Positions 1 to 11,640 are shown, counted from the stretch's first letter. The stretch: DNA of 64,000 bases from Odontocerum albicorne (GCA_949825065.1 OX463856.1:15918948-15982947); one strand, 5' to 3'. Notes: generated from the letters alone by a model not told the origin. Translations and numbers: made by a program.

Positions 1-1165
1 GGAAACGGACGTCCAACTAGATTATACAACGGTAAAGGAAATTCGATTGCAAATGTAACGGAATTGAATATTTGTTCCGTGTCTCACGGCTTGGCGGAAC
101 ACTTGCCAAGACAACGTGAGGCAACGAACATCCAACTAGATTATACAACGGTAAAGGAAATTCGATTGCAAATGTAACGGAATTGAATATTTGTTCCGTG
201 TCTCACGGCTTGGCGGAACACTTGCCAAGACAACGTGAGGCAACGAACATCCAACTAGATTATACAACGGTAAAGGAAATTCAATTGCATACGGAACGGA
301 ATTGAATATATGTTCCGTGTCTCACGGCTTGGCGGAACATTTGCCAAGACAACGTGAGGCAACGGACGTCCAACTATATTATACAATGGTAAAGGAAATT
401 CAATTGCATACGGAACGGAATTGAATATATGTTCCGTGTCTCACGGCTTGGCAGAACGTTTGCCAAGACAACGTGAGGCAACGGACGTCCAACTAGATTA
501 TACAACGGTTAAGGAAATTCGATTGCAAATGGAACGGAATTTATTATATTTTCCGTGTCTCACGGCTTGGTGGAACATTTGCCAAGACAGCGTGAGGCAA
601 CGGACGTTCAACTAGATTATACAACGGTAAAGGAAATTCGATTGCAAATGGAACGGAATTGAATATATGTTCCGTGTCTCACGGCTTGGTGGAACATTTG
701 CCAAGACAACGTGAGGCAACGGACGTCCAACTAGATTATACAACGGTAAAGGAAATTCAATTGCATACGGAACGGAATTGAATATATGTTCCGTGTCTCA
801 CGGCTTGGCAGAACGTTTGCCAAGACAACGTGAGGCAACGGACGTTCAACTAGATTATACAACGGTAAAGGAAATTCGATTGCAAATGGAATGGAATTGA
901 ATCTATGTTCCGTGTCTCGCGGTCTGGCAGAACGTTTGCCAAGACAACGTGAGGCAACGGACGTCCAACTAGATTATACAACGGTAAAGGAAATTCGATT
1001 GCAAATGGAACGGAATTGAATATATGTTCCGTGTCTCACGGCTTGGCGAAACATTTGCCAAGACAACGTGAGGCAACGGACGTCCAACTAGATTATACAA
1101 CGGTAAAGGAAATTCAATTGCAAATGGAACATTTGCCAAGACAACGTGAGGCAACGGAAGTCCGA
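1..1165. repeat. 119-bp minisatellite array (copy 1)
   Basis: Nine to ten head-to-tail units of exactly 119 bp. The landmark TCCAACTAGATTATACAACG recurs at 12, 131, 250, 369, 488, 607, 726, 845, 964 and 1083. Each unit contains two inverted repeats, CCGTG-tct-CACGG and TTGGC...GCCAA. The last unit is internally shortened before the array runs into an integrase fragment. The period is not a multiple of three, so short open frames across it are not genes. Confidence 0.97.
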
Positions 1166-1219
1166 GCGTCCATCCCTAATACGCACGACCAGAACAGATC
1201 CCAAAACCACGGGCGCCCG

Positions 1220-1480
1220 TTACTCGCTAACCTTTGCTATATCCTTAACGTGATATCTCCCCGCCACCCGTCCATTCATCTCCGCAAGTTCGTATATGGA
1301 ATCGGAGATCTTTTTGCTAACTATACTCTTTATAAATCGCGGGGCTAGTTTGGCGCTAAAATATCGACCGGCGTTTGATTGTATAAAGGACTTCCTCCAC
1401 ACCACCTGTCCAACGGACAGCCGCCTCTCCTTCCGGCGGAGGTTATACCTAGCTGCGCTACGCTTAAAGCTATGTCGCAA
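1220..1480 (-). pseudogene. Gypsy-type integrase C-terminal fragment (copy 1)
   Basis: An 86-residue frame ending in a stop. It reads RYNLRRKERRLSVGQVVWRK, then a segment with FSAKLAPRF, and ends near RYHVKDIAKVSE. This is the layout of the post-catalytic tail of Gypsy-type integrases (RYNLRRR..., VWRK, AKLAPRF, hIKDL). No gag, protease, reverse transcriptase or catalytic integrase core is found upstream on this strand, so it is a stranded 3' end of pol. Downstream lies the minisatellite rather than an env gene. Confidence 0.85.
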
Positions 1481-1499
1481 TACAATTCTATCCCTTAAC

Positions 1500-2319
1500 T
1501 AGAAATTTCCCAATTACTAAATTATTAAAACAACAAAAACTTCGCGCCCACTGAATATATTTTGATAAAACACAAATTATTTATTCAAAATAATAAATAA
1601 CAAAATGAAACTAACTAGTACAATCTCGCATAGACACCGATAACAAAATAAACTTAAAGCTATGTCGCAATACAATTCTATCCTTTTCAATTCCGCATTA
1701 CCAAAAACCTCTAATTAAACAATAATTATTTATAAACGCAACTTCAATTCCTGCTAACAATCCTTCTTCCTCACCACAGCTAATCTCACCGAACGATTTT
1801 AATTATGACGCAATAATCACTTATCTAAATCGCTCTTAATCTTGAAATTCACTACACCGCCTCGTGGAATTTTAATTATTATTTCTTCCCAAACAAAATT
1901 CGTAAACCGGATTACTTGCGCGGTTAGAATATTCCTTACGAAAATTAGGCGCATCCCACTCTTTGCCTATCCTTAATTTCTTTTAAGTTGAGTTGGGGCT
2001 CAATCCACGGGGAATTTAATTTTCCTTAAGACTGAGTACTCCCGAAAGTCCACTCTTCTTGTATAACCTTTTTCTATACGCGAATCGTTCTCCTTGTCGA
2101 TAATATCTCTTTATAAACTTTACAGTGAACAAAATTACGCACAATCTTGTATTGACTGAAGCTTCGCAACTCGATCCGCCAAGCGGCGCTCCAATACCCA
2201 AGCCACTTTTACGCGCCAAACACTATTACCTTTCTGAAAAGAACTTTTTATAATATTTATAACTCAATACACACACCTCCCATATCCAAACATCAAGAGA
2301 AAAGGAAATTCTTGAAGAA
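1500..2319 (-). other. LTR-element leader region, no gene (copy 1)
   Basis: Between the primer-binding site and the integrase tail, reading on the minus strand. AT-rich, with no supported coding frame. A 14-bp or longer phrase (AAGCTATGTCGCAATACAATTC) occurs twice, near 1466 and 1656, suggesting a small internal duplication or deletion endpoint. The matching stretch in copy 2 is 36878-37683. Confidence 0.6.
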
Positions 2320-2337
2320 GCCCTACGTTGGGCGCCA
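2320..2337 (-). promoter_or_regulatory. tRNA-Lys primer-binding site (copy 1)
   Basis: On the minus strand the 18 nt immediately inside the LTR begin TGGCGCCCAACG, complementary to the 3' end of an insect tRNA-Lys(CUU) plus CCA. Copy 1 carries one mismatch relative to copy 2. Two bases separate it from the LTR end. Confidence 0.85.
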
Positions 2338-2339
2338 CT

Positions 2340-3566
2340 TGTCAAGAATTCTTCTTATTTTAAAACAAAATTACGTAAGGTCAAAATCCAAATAGTATTG
2401 TTCCAAGAATAATCCGACTTACCCTGGCTTTGCCTCAGCGGCGAAAATGAACACGTACTCCTTGATCTCAGATTACGTTGGGTAAATTTATATCCTATGC
2501 TCCCGATCTCTCAATATTTTTCTACAGGGAAGGCAATTAACTTAAGACATATAAATTGGTAATGTTGATATTTAATGTAGGTAATACACAAAAACACTCG
2601 GAACAACTTCCGAGAAAAAAAAGTAAAACAACAATAATACCTCGAGTGGGTAGACGGAGGACTGGGCTTGTAAAATATGATCAATTCCGGTTATTATCAT
2701 ACCATAGTCGTGGAAGACGACTGGCCAAGCGAATAAAAAGGTAAGGCGAGATCTACAAAAGATAACAAGAAAGGAAATCACTCACCAAACCCTGGATAAT
2801 AACTACGTACTGTCGTTGCTGTGTCTATTCTGCTGGAATCTTATTGAGGACGGCCAGACGAGACGGAGACTGCCTGAATACTCTGGTGATGACGATCGAG
2901 AGCCTTAAACAGTGGGAGCTCCCCCTCAGGAGATGAAGATCGGCTTTAGTTTGGTCGCGCGGGCTTTTACAACCCACGCCAAGCGCGGCGTCCACGTGGC
3001 CAGTAACTGACGCCACGAAAGTGGATATATCCTTGACAAGGAATGACTATCAATGGTGGTACCACTCCTTGAAGTAAAGCGAATTCTCTAATTCACGAAA
3101 ATTAACTCTATAACTGAAGTTATTTATAATAATACTTAAACGAAATAATAATTATTAATTCGTATTTTCCAAAACGGAAGAGCCGGCTCACAAAGCTACT
3201 GTATGTCCGGACGTTCCAATTCGTAATGAGCGCTGGGCCACGAGCCCTCTTCCAACGGATTTTTGCACACGTGACGCGGGTGATGCAATGTTTGTTTTTA
3301 AAGCGATTCAGAGAGCGCCTCTGATTGGACCGCCTCGCGGCGAATAAGAATGTTCTGGAAGGTTATATTCCTATGTCATCATTCTTTCTAAGAAATTATG
3401 CGTCATCCGTATTTTGCGGCGCAATTTCAATCACCCGCCCTTTTCAACAAAGGATTTTAATCTTTCTTATATTATTCGTTGAAATAATTTATTTCGCGAA
3501 TTATAATTTTTAACCAAACTCTCCTTGTTTTGGAGCGTCCTTTGATAAATCTAAATATACTCCTCA
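2340..3566 (-). repeat. Long terminal repeat, 1227 bp (copy 1)
   Basis: On the minus strand it begins TGAGGAGTAT and ends ATTCTTGACA, giving the TG...CA ends of LTRs, and is followed by AG and the primer-binding site. Near-identical LTRs lie at 37704-38931 and 30341-31488, and a divergent relative at about 15234-16590. The outer flank is a LINE reverse-transcriptase frame, which the element interrupts. The partner LTR of this copy would lie to the left of the window. Confidence 0.9.
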
Positions 3567-3860
3567 AAACCTTTTACCCACAACTGAAAGCAGTGTGATC
3601 CCTCTGTAGCTACCACAGTCCGACCTGTCTCCCTTTTCTTTGTATATAATATATTTACAATCAGTGATTCACGAAAGGCATCAAGGATGGTTCTTGATTG
3701 CCAAATATGAAGTATCAGGTCATGAACAGCGACAGTCACAGGTTCTCCGCTGTATTTGAATACCTCAGAGGGGACCTCATCTGTGCCTGCTTTTTGTGAT
3801 TTTTCAGACGTTGAATTGCCATTCTGACCTCAGCAAGACTTGTTATCTCATCAAAATCCA
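3567..3860 (-). pseudogene. LINE reverse transcriptase fragment (copy 1)
   Basis: The minus strand encodes a broken frame with the RTE-like phrase KGDRSDCGSYRGITLLSVVG, found N-terminal to the RT core of many LINEs, preceded by DLILHIWQSR and a segment recalling EITSLAEVRMAIQRLKN. Stops and frameshifts interrupt it. The LTR at 2340-3566 begins right after VVGKRF. The matching continuation lies beyond the far LTR at 30107-30340. Confidence 0.75.
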
Positions 3861-3879
3861 GAATGCAGAAACAATAACC

Positions 3880-4250
3880 CGATTATGGTTATAGTTGGAC
3901 TCCATCAACGACCAGCCTTGAGCCCGCTCCTGTTTAATATAGTCATGGCATGCCACATTTACTCAGACACCTCCTGACAGAAACTCACTAGAATAAATCG
4001 TTTGAAGACAATATTGATCTATATAAATACCTACTAAGTATACATTTATTTAAATATTTTGATTCATTCATTAAAACAGATGGAGAGGTACTCCAGGACG
4101 TAAAAAAAACAGAATAATATTGTAGTTGGCTGGAACAAATAGAAAGAAACAACGGGAGTTGCGTGTGACAGAAGATAACTAATAAAGCTTGAGGGAGATC
4201 TACAAGACAGTGATCAGGCCAACTATATTACTCGTATGTTAGCAATAAAC
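3880..4250 (+). pseudogene. LINE reverse transcriptase fragment, plus strand (copy 1)
   Basis: Contains GLHQRPALSPLLFNIVM, matching the RT motif GVRQGDALSPLLFNLV, and later pieces equivalent to the C-terminal RT region ('WLEQIERNNGSCV', 'REIYKTVIRPTIL'). These occur in three frames with stops, so it is an old relic. It lies in opposite orientation to the LINE piece at 3567-3860. Confidence 0.7.
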
Positions 4251-4519
4251 CCGCCAAGTTAGACTGTATACAAAGAAAGTGTTATACAAAGTACACCCTA
4301 TACCTTTTTTTATATTTACTAAAAAAAGAAACAGGATCTTAAAACTTTTTATCCCATTCCGTTTTTTTAACATGATAAACTAGATTTTTGTTGAGTCTTA
4401 ACCCCGTACTTTTATTAACAAAATAGAGGTTGGGTTGAGTCCCGGTCCCGTGTTTTCACGTGAGGGAGAACAATATCTTAATGTCGCGGAATGGTGTATG
4501 CTGCGGTGGTAACTAGATT

Positions 4520-4850
4520 TGACATAAACGAATTCGTGGATTAAATAAAGTTTCGCTAAATGTAGATAAAGCTCGCAAAGCATGACTATTCTGGTATGAA
4601 CACGTGCAACGGCAGGACGGATGGTCTTCACTAAAAACAATCACGAATTTGGAACTCCGAAAAATACGAATAGGGAAACCCAAGAAGAGGCTAAGAAATT
4701 AGAGAGAGCATGACGAGACTCGGACTATCCTCGAGTGATTGGCAAGATCAAGAGAGGTGGAGGAAAAAAGTTCAAGCAGCCGACTAAATAGATGAAGGTA
4801 AGGCAACGGAAAAGAAAGTGAAGCTGAAAAAATGTGGCGCATTATTTCGG
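4520..4850 (+). pseudogene. LINE C-terminal fragment (copy 1)
   Basis: In shifting frames the plus strand reads like a LINE post-RT tail: a GHVQRR-type segment, then IGKPKKRLRN, then MTRLGLSSSDWQDQERWRKK and VQAAD. The same tail is seen at 23354-23554 on the minus strand in a better-preserved frame. Confidence 0.7.
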
Positions 4851-5167
4851 GAAAGAGAATTTGCCACAGAGATGACAGACCATTGTAATTTGGAAACCAT
4901 TGACTACTTCAAGGGTGATGTGTAGATATCCTTCGGAGTTTTTTGAAACGAAAGATAACTCAAGAGTGTACGCTTGCTTCTAACGGGCCGATAGAAAGGC
5001 ACCGTTTTCTTTGGGATTATACGAGTAAACTAGGAAAACGCCATTGTCTACAGCCCAGGTGTCTTAATATTCTCCAGTCTTGTTATGATGTTAGCCGCGT
5101 GTCGAGTGAAGGCTGTTGAAATCATCAACGTTATTATAATTATAACTAAATCTGTTAATATTTTTCT

Positions 5168-5476
5168 ATGCAAGATAGAGTGTTATATAACATATGTTTT
5201 CGAATAATTAAAATAGTACATGAAAATCAAAATGTCATTCAATATGAGAGATACTTAAATGTCTTAAAAAAAATTCTATCTTTTTCGAAACTTCTGGGCA
5301 CAAATGCAAATACACAAATGATTGGAGTATTTTTACTTTATCTTCATCGGAAATTTAACAAGGAACCTCTGTGTGAGAGTAACAGCTCCACCGTTCATCA
5401 TGGTACCAATGATATTTTATGTTTTAGTGAGCAGCATGTAGAAATTCTCTTAGTTACACTCAGGCATATAATTTAA
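5168..5476 (+). other. Conserved open frame of unknown nature, 102 codons
   Basis: Open frame with a relative at 21537-21785 (minus) sharing TNANT.MIGVFLL.LHR.FNK.PLC, SNSST, HG and FSEQHV. In copy 2 most of it is deleted with a short TTC microhomology at the ends. It lies downstream of the GR exons on the opposite strand to them. The GR-sense strand also has a short conserved frame here, so the coding strand is uncertain and it may be non-coding intron. Confidence 0.3.
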
Positions 5477-5856
5477 ATAAACTTTCAATAAAACGCTTCA
5501 TTTCTGCTGTTAAAGTAACACTTGGTTTATTATTTTTCATTATTCCATAGATTCCATTAATAACACTGAGATTATATAAAACGGCTCCATCCAGATCGGT
5601 CCACAGTCAAGCACTTCAAGTCCTCGTAAGTCGTAAAACAAGTTCCAAAGCTATCCATAGCTCTAGAAGAGAAATCCAATGGTCCCCAAGTGATGGACAA
5701 ACGCCAAGGAAATAGGTCATCTTTCTGGAGTCTAATGAATATCTGCCTTTACAGGCAACCTACATAAGAGAAATATAGAGTTCAGCGTGGTTGGCGATCT
5801 CACGGGGATTAAATTATTATAATAGTAAAATGAATAGTTGATCATTTAATACTTAC

Positions 5857-5925
5857 AGTTTTTATAATTGTCTTATCCGATGATTTAATAGAAGTCGATG
5901 AAAGAAGTGAACCTGTTTTGTTAGC
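5857..5925 (-). pseudogene. GR exon 2 (copy 1, degenerate gene)
   Basis: 69 nt flanked by TTCCAG and GTAAGT on the minus strand, encoding ANKTGSLLSSTSIKSSDKTI and three further residues. It is in phase 0 and matches exon 2 of both intact GR genes. The exon is open, but exon 1 of this copy is broken. Confidence 0.75.
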
Positions 5926-6452
5926 CTGGAATAATTGAAAATGTGTGGGTTTATTTCAATCAGAGGCTTTTCTGCTTAATGTTTATGAATATTTTAAATT
6001 ATTAGAAGTCAATAGTTTGGGAAACGACTTTTCTGAATCGTCTTTAAAACATATTATGTAATTAGGATTTAAGCATAGACTTGCTTTCCTTGATAAATTC
6101 GTGCTTCCCTTGATGAATACATAAACTGTGGTACATAAACTCGCGAAATATTTTATTTATCTGATCCCATCATTCCAAGGGCGTCTGCGTTTCAATGTGA
6201 CTTAATAAACTGTCAACATTAGAATTTTGTTTACTTTTATATTTGAAATCAATGACCAACTTACCACCATTTTATACATCACCATATTTTTATTTTCAGT
6301 CTCTGAAATGAAAAACATTCTACCAATTCTAAGCCAGGTAGATTGTACATGTGATACTTCACAGATTCTGTTAAAAAGAAACACAGAATGACTTGAATTC
6401 CACCAATTAGATTTTGACAAAAATAAAACTTCTAATATATTTCAAAACGTAC

Positions 6453-7110
6453 CTCGTTTGAAGCGATTCACTGAAATAAACGAGAAAAAACACTTTTATT
6501 ATCTCCCGCAGTGTTCCAAACAGTGGCCATTCATATTTCATCATCATACATTACGAAACATATCAAAGTTGAATTTACAAAACACATCGACAAATTCATA
6601 ACAATTTGAACTGAAATATAATCTCCAAGATTTTTTGACTAAAGTTTAAAATGTGATTTTTGTATAACCATTTACTTATTAACCACATTACTTCCATAAA
6701 CAAACAATATTAAATATTGTCTTAAAAATAATGCATCTAGTAGATGTACGAGAGTAAACCGGTCTCGTTGCGGAGGGGAAGGGTCAGGCTACACGGAAGT
6801 GTAGCCAACATGTCGAAAATAAAATCCATCCGGTCGTGAGAGCCTCGGTACACTTACTTTCTGGATACGTCTTGTATGTAAAATCAACGTTGTGGTTCAT
6901 AATTTAAGGATTTAAATTTATGTACATACAGAAACAAAATCGCTTCCATAATTGTAAGTAGCGCAAATACATAAATCAATTCCATATCAATGAATAATAT
7001 GATGGATGCTTTTATGTCAAAATTACCTTTTTTACCAATAATAAAAATTTATTACGAAAAATGGCAAACACAGTGATTATTGCGAAGGCCACCCATAAGG
7101 GACATTTTAT
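6453..7110 (-). pseudogene. GR exon 1 pseudogene (copy 1)
   Basis: Minus strand, matching the 3' two-thirds of exon 1 of the GR genes. Recognisable pieces are a DIKASIILFIDMELIYVFAL segment, TIMEAILFLYV, FKSLN, MVIQKSHFKL, KNLGDYISVQIVMN and FGTLREIIKV, followed by a splice donor after the final Glu codon. Stops, frameshifts, an internal deletion and a roughly 200-bp foreign insert between the FKSLN.E and VVNK segments make it non-functional. Copy 1 has lost a further 130 bp at its 5' end compared with copy 2. Confidence 0.85.
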
Positions 7111-7179
7111 TACAATACTTATGTAAGAAAGATGGATTGAAACGATTTATGTGAATTTAATGAACTTGCTCCCAGGTTG

Positions 7180-7720
7180 ATATTGTTAACAATGACTTTT
7201 CAAAGGCTTTTGATAAGATTATTTTTATTTTTCTCCTCCGTAAACAATGCTCATTTAAGATTCGTGTATTTTTTTCAGGTGGATATTTTTATACATTTCA
7301 TATTGCTCTCAGGCCGTTGTTTCGATAGACTTATATATCTACAATTTAACTATTAATTTCTGGCGTCATACAAGGATCACACCTTGGGCTTTTATTATTT
7401 TTATCTACATCAAATGTTCTATTTTTTTGCTAAACGCTTATGATACGAAGATAATAAAATCATATCAATTGAAGGTCTGACTGCGTTGACTATTTTCAGT
7501 CGGATCTTCAAAGAATATATTTTTACTGCAAAACTTAAATTAATTATATGCATCATTTTTCACTAGAAATCATACCATAATCAATAACCCACATTATTTG
7601 AAGGGAGTTGTACTTAATTGCTGTTACAAAATTAGAGAATCAGGTATTCTTGTGGGCCATAAACTAACTTTCCGATATCATATCAACTATATTGTCGATA
7701 GGCTGAACAAGTTATAATAA
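7180..7720 (+). pseudogene. CR1/Jockey-like LINE reverse transcriptase (copy 1)
   Basis: Reads VDIVNNDFSKAFDKI (RT motif A region), then GVIQGSHLGLLLFL (motif B region, cf. GVPQGSHLGPLLFL), then QSDLQRIYFYC, and ends near the VDRLNKL type phrase. This is the motif order of CR1/Jockey-like elements. The YADD motif is not intact and several stops are present. Confidence 0.8.
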
Positions 7721-7969
7721 GGTTACATAATGTGGATATGCAGGCGTTCTCATATTTGTCAGTTATAATGTTAGATTTCGTCATCTCGAACGTGATATGT
7801 CAGATTTTATCATACGGTATGTTTCTCGAACGTTTCCCACACTCTAGGGATGGGAAAAAATGTGAAGGCATACATTTTAATAAGTTGTATATTAAAAGTA
7901 CTAGATGGAGCAAAATGAATTAAAAATAAGGAAAGCCATGTCTTAAAATACACTAGGCATACCAGATAT

Positions 7970-8340
7970 GAACATTGGAACGACCAAACTCCTGATGTGC
8001 AAGCTACGGTGGTCACTGTGTGTCACTAGGTTGGATAAGATCCGAAATAAACTATTCGCGAAACAATTCATGTGGCGTTAATAGTATTATAGATAACGCC
8101 TGGGAAGCAGGACAACGCTGGCATGGACACGTGCAATAACGGGATGAAAGGTCTTCGTTAAACACAGATACGAATTGGGAGCTCCCAAATAGACGTAGAG
8201 GGAGACCCAAGAAGAGCTTATGTAAGAAAATGGAGGAGGACATGATGATAATTGGGCTATCTCTGAGTGTTTGGCGAGACAGAGAGGGATAGAGGAAAAA
8301 GGTTCAATAATGCGATCTCAAATTATGATGGCTTTTAAAC
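7970..8340 (+). pseudogene. LINE C-terminal fragment (copy 1)
   Basis: In shifting frames it reads MCKLRWSLCVTRLDKIRNK, then a GHVQ-like segment, then ELPNRRRGRPKKSLCKKMEE, and IIGLSLSVWRDRE. This is the post-RT tail of an RTE-type LINE (cf. RGRPKKRW..D). It is a different family from the RT just upstream. Confidence 0.75.
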
Positions 8341-8564
8341 CGTATTTCCTCCGCACAAAATCTTAATGTTATGCAGTTCTTACAATATATCTAATGGTTA
8401 TTGGAGTATTGAATTTAAAAGAGAAACATTTATTAAAGAATTTTAATATGTTGTCCGGAAATAAGTTTTGTATTTCCCGAATAGATGTTAGGATAATAAA
8501 ATTTCTTCTTCCCAAACATGCTGAACGTACATTATTATGAAAGGTAAAAGTTTTATTGTTTCGA

Positions 8565-8720
8565 AAGACAATTGATTACCCAAATTGATAAAGGGGTTGT
8601 TTTTGACGTCTTAACAAGATGGGACAAAATAATTTGGTTTTTTAGAGCTTCGAGGAAAAAATGTGACACTAACCAAATAAAATGTATGTACCTATAGAGT
8701 GTATGACGACGATGCATTAT
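8565..8720 (+). pseudogene. mariner transposase N-terminal relic (copy 1)
   Basis: Same sequence as the start of the relics at 16915 and 48670. Around ATGGGACAAAAT the frame begins a mariner-like N-terminus and reaches a YDDDA segment, where homology stops abruptly and sequence shared with 62.6 kb begins. Confidence 0.55.
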
Positions 8721-8729
8721 TTTATATGT

Positions 8730-9845
8730 GCAATAATTGTAAATAGAGATATCAGTCATTATTTCCTATGTGCGATAATTATTAATAAAGATATCCGTCC
8801 TCATTTTAATACATAACATACATATAACCAATTTTTCGTTAGTATTATCTGTCCAGGATTTAAACAGCACTATTTATTAGGATGAGATATTTGGTTTTAA
8901 GAAATTGCTGTGATAAGCCGGTCAGATGTGCCGTGTTTGATAATGTACTCAAAATTATGAAAAAAAATATGACGTTACTAGAAATAACAAAATTTATATT
9001 AAAATTAAGTAATAATACTAAATAATCTCCTGTGGCACGAAGAAGAAGCAGCGCAGTTTATGCAATTATTGCTTAACCCCACTTCACTCATTTTTTTTCA
9101 CTTTATTTAATTGTGAATGTATTGTATTGTATAACACTTGACTTGTATACAGTATAACTTGGTGCGCTTAATGCCATGTAGCAACTTCCTTCTACTAACC
9201 AAAAAGATGTTAAAAAGGCCTAAAGTGGAAACCAGACTGTAATTCTTTTTCAAAACAATATGGTTTTCCACGGAATTTGAACTCACACCCACTGGACTAG
9301 GAGACCGGCGTCTTACCACTAAGGACGCGGAAGTCGTCGTCAAATTGCGTTTTCATAGTGTTAAAGTGATCAAACTAGGAACACGCAAAAGAGCTTCTCA
9401 AATTTCACACACTTCAAGGTAACTTCATAAGTTACACTTAACAAGGAAATACATACACTTTTGTTTGGGGTAAGCAGAGAAGCAAGAGCTCCAAACATTT
9501 CAATAACGACACACTTTATTCGACTCCTCGACATCCACATAGCTCTTTGTGTGTATTTCATTTCGTATCATTCCCTCTTTCAAAATTGTGTTCACTTGGT
9601 CCAACCATGTTTCTCATGGTGGGTCGTCACTGACTACAACTCGCACTGATGTATCCATTATAAATTTATCAAGTCAGTATTTTATCGCCTATCTGATAAA
9701 TATATCCAAACCAATTCAACAGGTTTTTTTTCTTCATAACACATTAGTTTTTAGCTCACTTTCATCCTATTTGATTATATTTCTTTTTCTGTCAAAAATC
9801 GACAAACCGTCATATAAAACCCATTTAGCCTTTTTAACGGTTTAA
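8730..9845. repeat. 1.1-kb block shared with 62610-63720
   Basis: Near-collinear copy of the block near the right end of the window. It contains short AT-rich tandem units (TATGTGCGATAATTATTAATAAAG and variants), a 3'UTR-like stretch, a tRNA-like sequence at 9268-9340 and an antisense frame with WMSRSRIKCVVIEMFGALAS. Probably a dispersed repeat, perhaps a LINE 3' end plus a tRNA-derived part. Confidence 0.8.
9268..9340 (-). repeat. tRNA-Arg-like sequence (tRNA pseudogene or SINE head)
   Basis: On the minus strand it runs CCGCGTCCTTAGTGGTAAG (A-box region), a seven-base loop CTCCTAG equivalent to the anticodon loop of tRNA-Arg(CCU), then GAGTTCAAATTCC (B box) and CGTGG pairing with the first CCGCG. 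The anticodon stem is imperfect and CCA is absent, so a functional tRNA is unlikely. Confidence 0.6.
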
Positions 9846-9849
9846 ATAT

Positions 9850-10780
9850 ATTCATATTGCTTTTTAAATACAATGATTTTTTTATTGTCAGAAAAGAGGG
9901 AACACTTCTGTTTTTGTCTGATATTTTATAAAATTTGTGGAGAAATATCTTATTTTTAGTTTATTTTCAATAGAATATGTAAAAAATAACAATTTATGAA
10001 TAATTTTCCATTTTTTCTGTATAATAAGGATGTCAAAGACTGAGTTGTATTGTCTCCGACTATCCAATACAGGACTTTTGCTTGTTTTCTGGTTCTGTTT
10101 AAAAGGGGTTTAATCTGATTTTCAATTAAGGACTTATAAACATCGTTCTGGTTGTTTTTAAGTTTGATAAAATGGCGGCAATAAACTTACCATGTTGTAG
10201 GTATACAAAGAAAGTTTAATATAACGATGTTATACAATTAAGATTGACCAGGATAAACCTAAAAGGGGGTGTATACATATAATATTTTACACAATTTATT
10301 TCTTAGTTTATTTTTTCTTTTTCTATATGTTTATGGTTTATAATTTAATTTTTTTAACGTAACTCAATTCCTAGTTAAATATTTGAGATAATATCTAAAA
10401 AAATTCAACGTTATTTCATCAATATTTCACCATTAATTTCCTTAGTTTTGATTGATGAATATTGCAATGACTTAAAATTAATCGTTATGCAAAAAGACTC
10501 ATGGCAATGTGGTCTCCCAGCTTTGCATTTCACAACTGCCGTTACATAAATTGGCATTTATAAGACTTCTGCAATTGTTTTTTTTTTAAATCATGTTGAA
10601 CCTTACAAAACGCTTATGTAATATTTTGGTCAGTATTATGCGCAAGGGCGATATATAAAATTTAATTTATTTCAACAATGCATAGTACCCAAAATTGTAA
10701 AGCGTTGAAACCATGTTTCGTAAAAACGTTTTTATTCTTATTTATTTTGCAATGTAAGATGCTTCATACTTTTTTTTTAA
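9850..10780. other. No gene seen
   Basis: AT-rich sequence with long T and A runs. I find no coding frame with recognisable motifs and no clear transposon end. Confidence 0.6.
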
Positions 10781-10782
10781 TT

Positions 10783-11380
10783 TCAGATAACTTTAAAAGG
10801 CAGATTTAAATTTGATAGAGCTGATTGGGCTGAAACAAAGGGGGTTAAGAAGAGCTGACGAAAATCTGAGCGGGATGTGATAGTGGGAAGCTCCAATGTG
10901 ATATCCACAAACCGGTCAATGAGAACTCTGCGGTTTTCGTAGCGCTTAGTCAGAATGGCTAAGGCCACTGCATAGCTCTCCTTGGTGATCTTTAAGTGGG
11001 ATATCATACTAAGAGCCTCCCCACTAAGACTTGAAAAAAGGTAATGGAGCTTCACTGCATCAGTAAGATTACTGCTTTGGTCCGTCAAGCTCTTAAAAAT
11101 GGTAATGAATGACGGCCAATCTTCCAAATTTGATGAACATTTGGGAAGCTCAATTTTGGGCAGAACAGAAGCGATTATCTTCGGAGGTTTGCGAATTATT
11201 TTTGGTCTTTCAATACTCAGCTTACAGAGAACAAGGTGGTCGATGGTCAGTTCCAACATTGGCAGATGATAGTGCTCTCACGTCTTTATATTTTTGTCAA
11301 TGGTTGTCTTGAGTTGTTCGTAGAACTCTTCAGTATCTTCCTTTGGTTTGGTCTTTTCCGCTGTATACAAGAATATAAAT
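10783..11380 (-). pseudogene. BEL/Pao retrotransposon gag fragment
   Basis: A 158-residue open frame with LPKIELPKCSSNLEDWPSFI near the start, FKSLTDQSSNLTDAVKLHYL, FSSLSGEALSMISHL and LTKRYENRRVLIDRFVD. This is the DUF1759-type gag domain of BEL/Pao elements (LPKIELP.F.G....W..F...F, KL.YL...L.G.A...I). The frame is open to an upstream TAEKTKPKEDTEEFYEQL segment interrupted by one stop. No protease or RT follows in the expected direction, so it is a fragment. Confidence 0.85.
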
Positions 11381-11399
11381 AGGATATTTTACAATTCCT

Positions 11400-11640
11400 T
11401 ATTATTTCTTTTTAGTTTCTGATATCCCGCAGATGTCGATTTTGTGGGATTGAAACTCATGGCGAATTTCTTGGTCTCGATTTCTCCAGGATACTCGTAT
11501 TATGTTCAAACATGCCAGTCTAGTCAGGCTTGTTTTTCGAATTGTAGTCCTCTTCCTAGCTTTGGTCGTTACCTTTTTCATTACCTTGTCCGAGGCTGTG
11601 TGAGTAGGTCTGTAAGCGCATATATTGTTATCATGGGCAG
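11400..11640 (-). pseudogene. LINE endonuclease N-terminal fragment
   Basis: The minus strand reads LNIIRVSWRNRDQEIRHEFQ then SHKIDICGISETK, matching the start of the apurinic endonuclease domain of LINE ORF2 (LNVRG..., YKLDILGLSETK), where the Glu is catalytic. Upstream is a basic stretch. The frame ends soon after ISETK. Confidence 0.65.

Larger units (their letters stand above)
1..8718. repeat. Segmental duplication, copy 1
   Basis: This stretch matches 35484 to about 48818 in the same orientation and order: minisatellite, integrase tail, LTR, LINE pieces, broken GR gene, CR1/Jockey-like RT, LINE tail, mariner start. Matching stretches look nearly identical by eye. Differences are discrete: one extra 119-bp unit here, a 75-bp gap here near 4846, about 218 bp present here (about 5270-5490) but missing in copy 2, about 130 bp missing here near 7108, and 4.75 kb missing here at 7876. 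The window opens inside the duplication, so its left edge is not seen. Confidence 0.93.

Noticed and set aside
421..1348. Short open frames of 60-110 codons in the minisatellite (MNICSVSHGLAERLPRQREA and similar)
   Set aside because: The 119-bp period shifts the frame each unit; they are chance frames over a tandem repeat.
2556..2781. Overlapping 62- and 69-codon frames in the LTRs (three copies)
   Set aside because: They lie wholly inside the LTR, on both strands, and are low in complexity; copies follow from LTR duplication.
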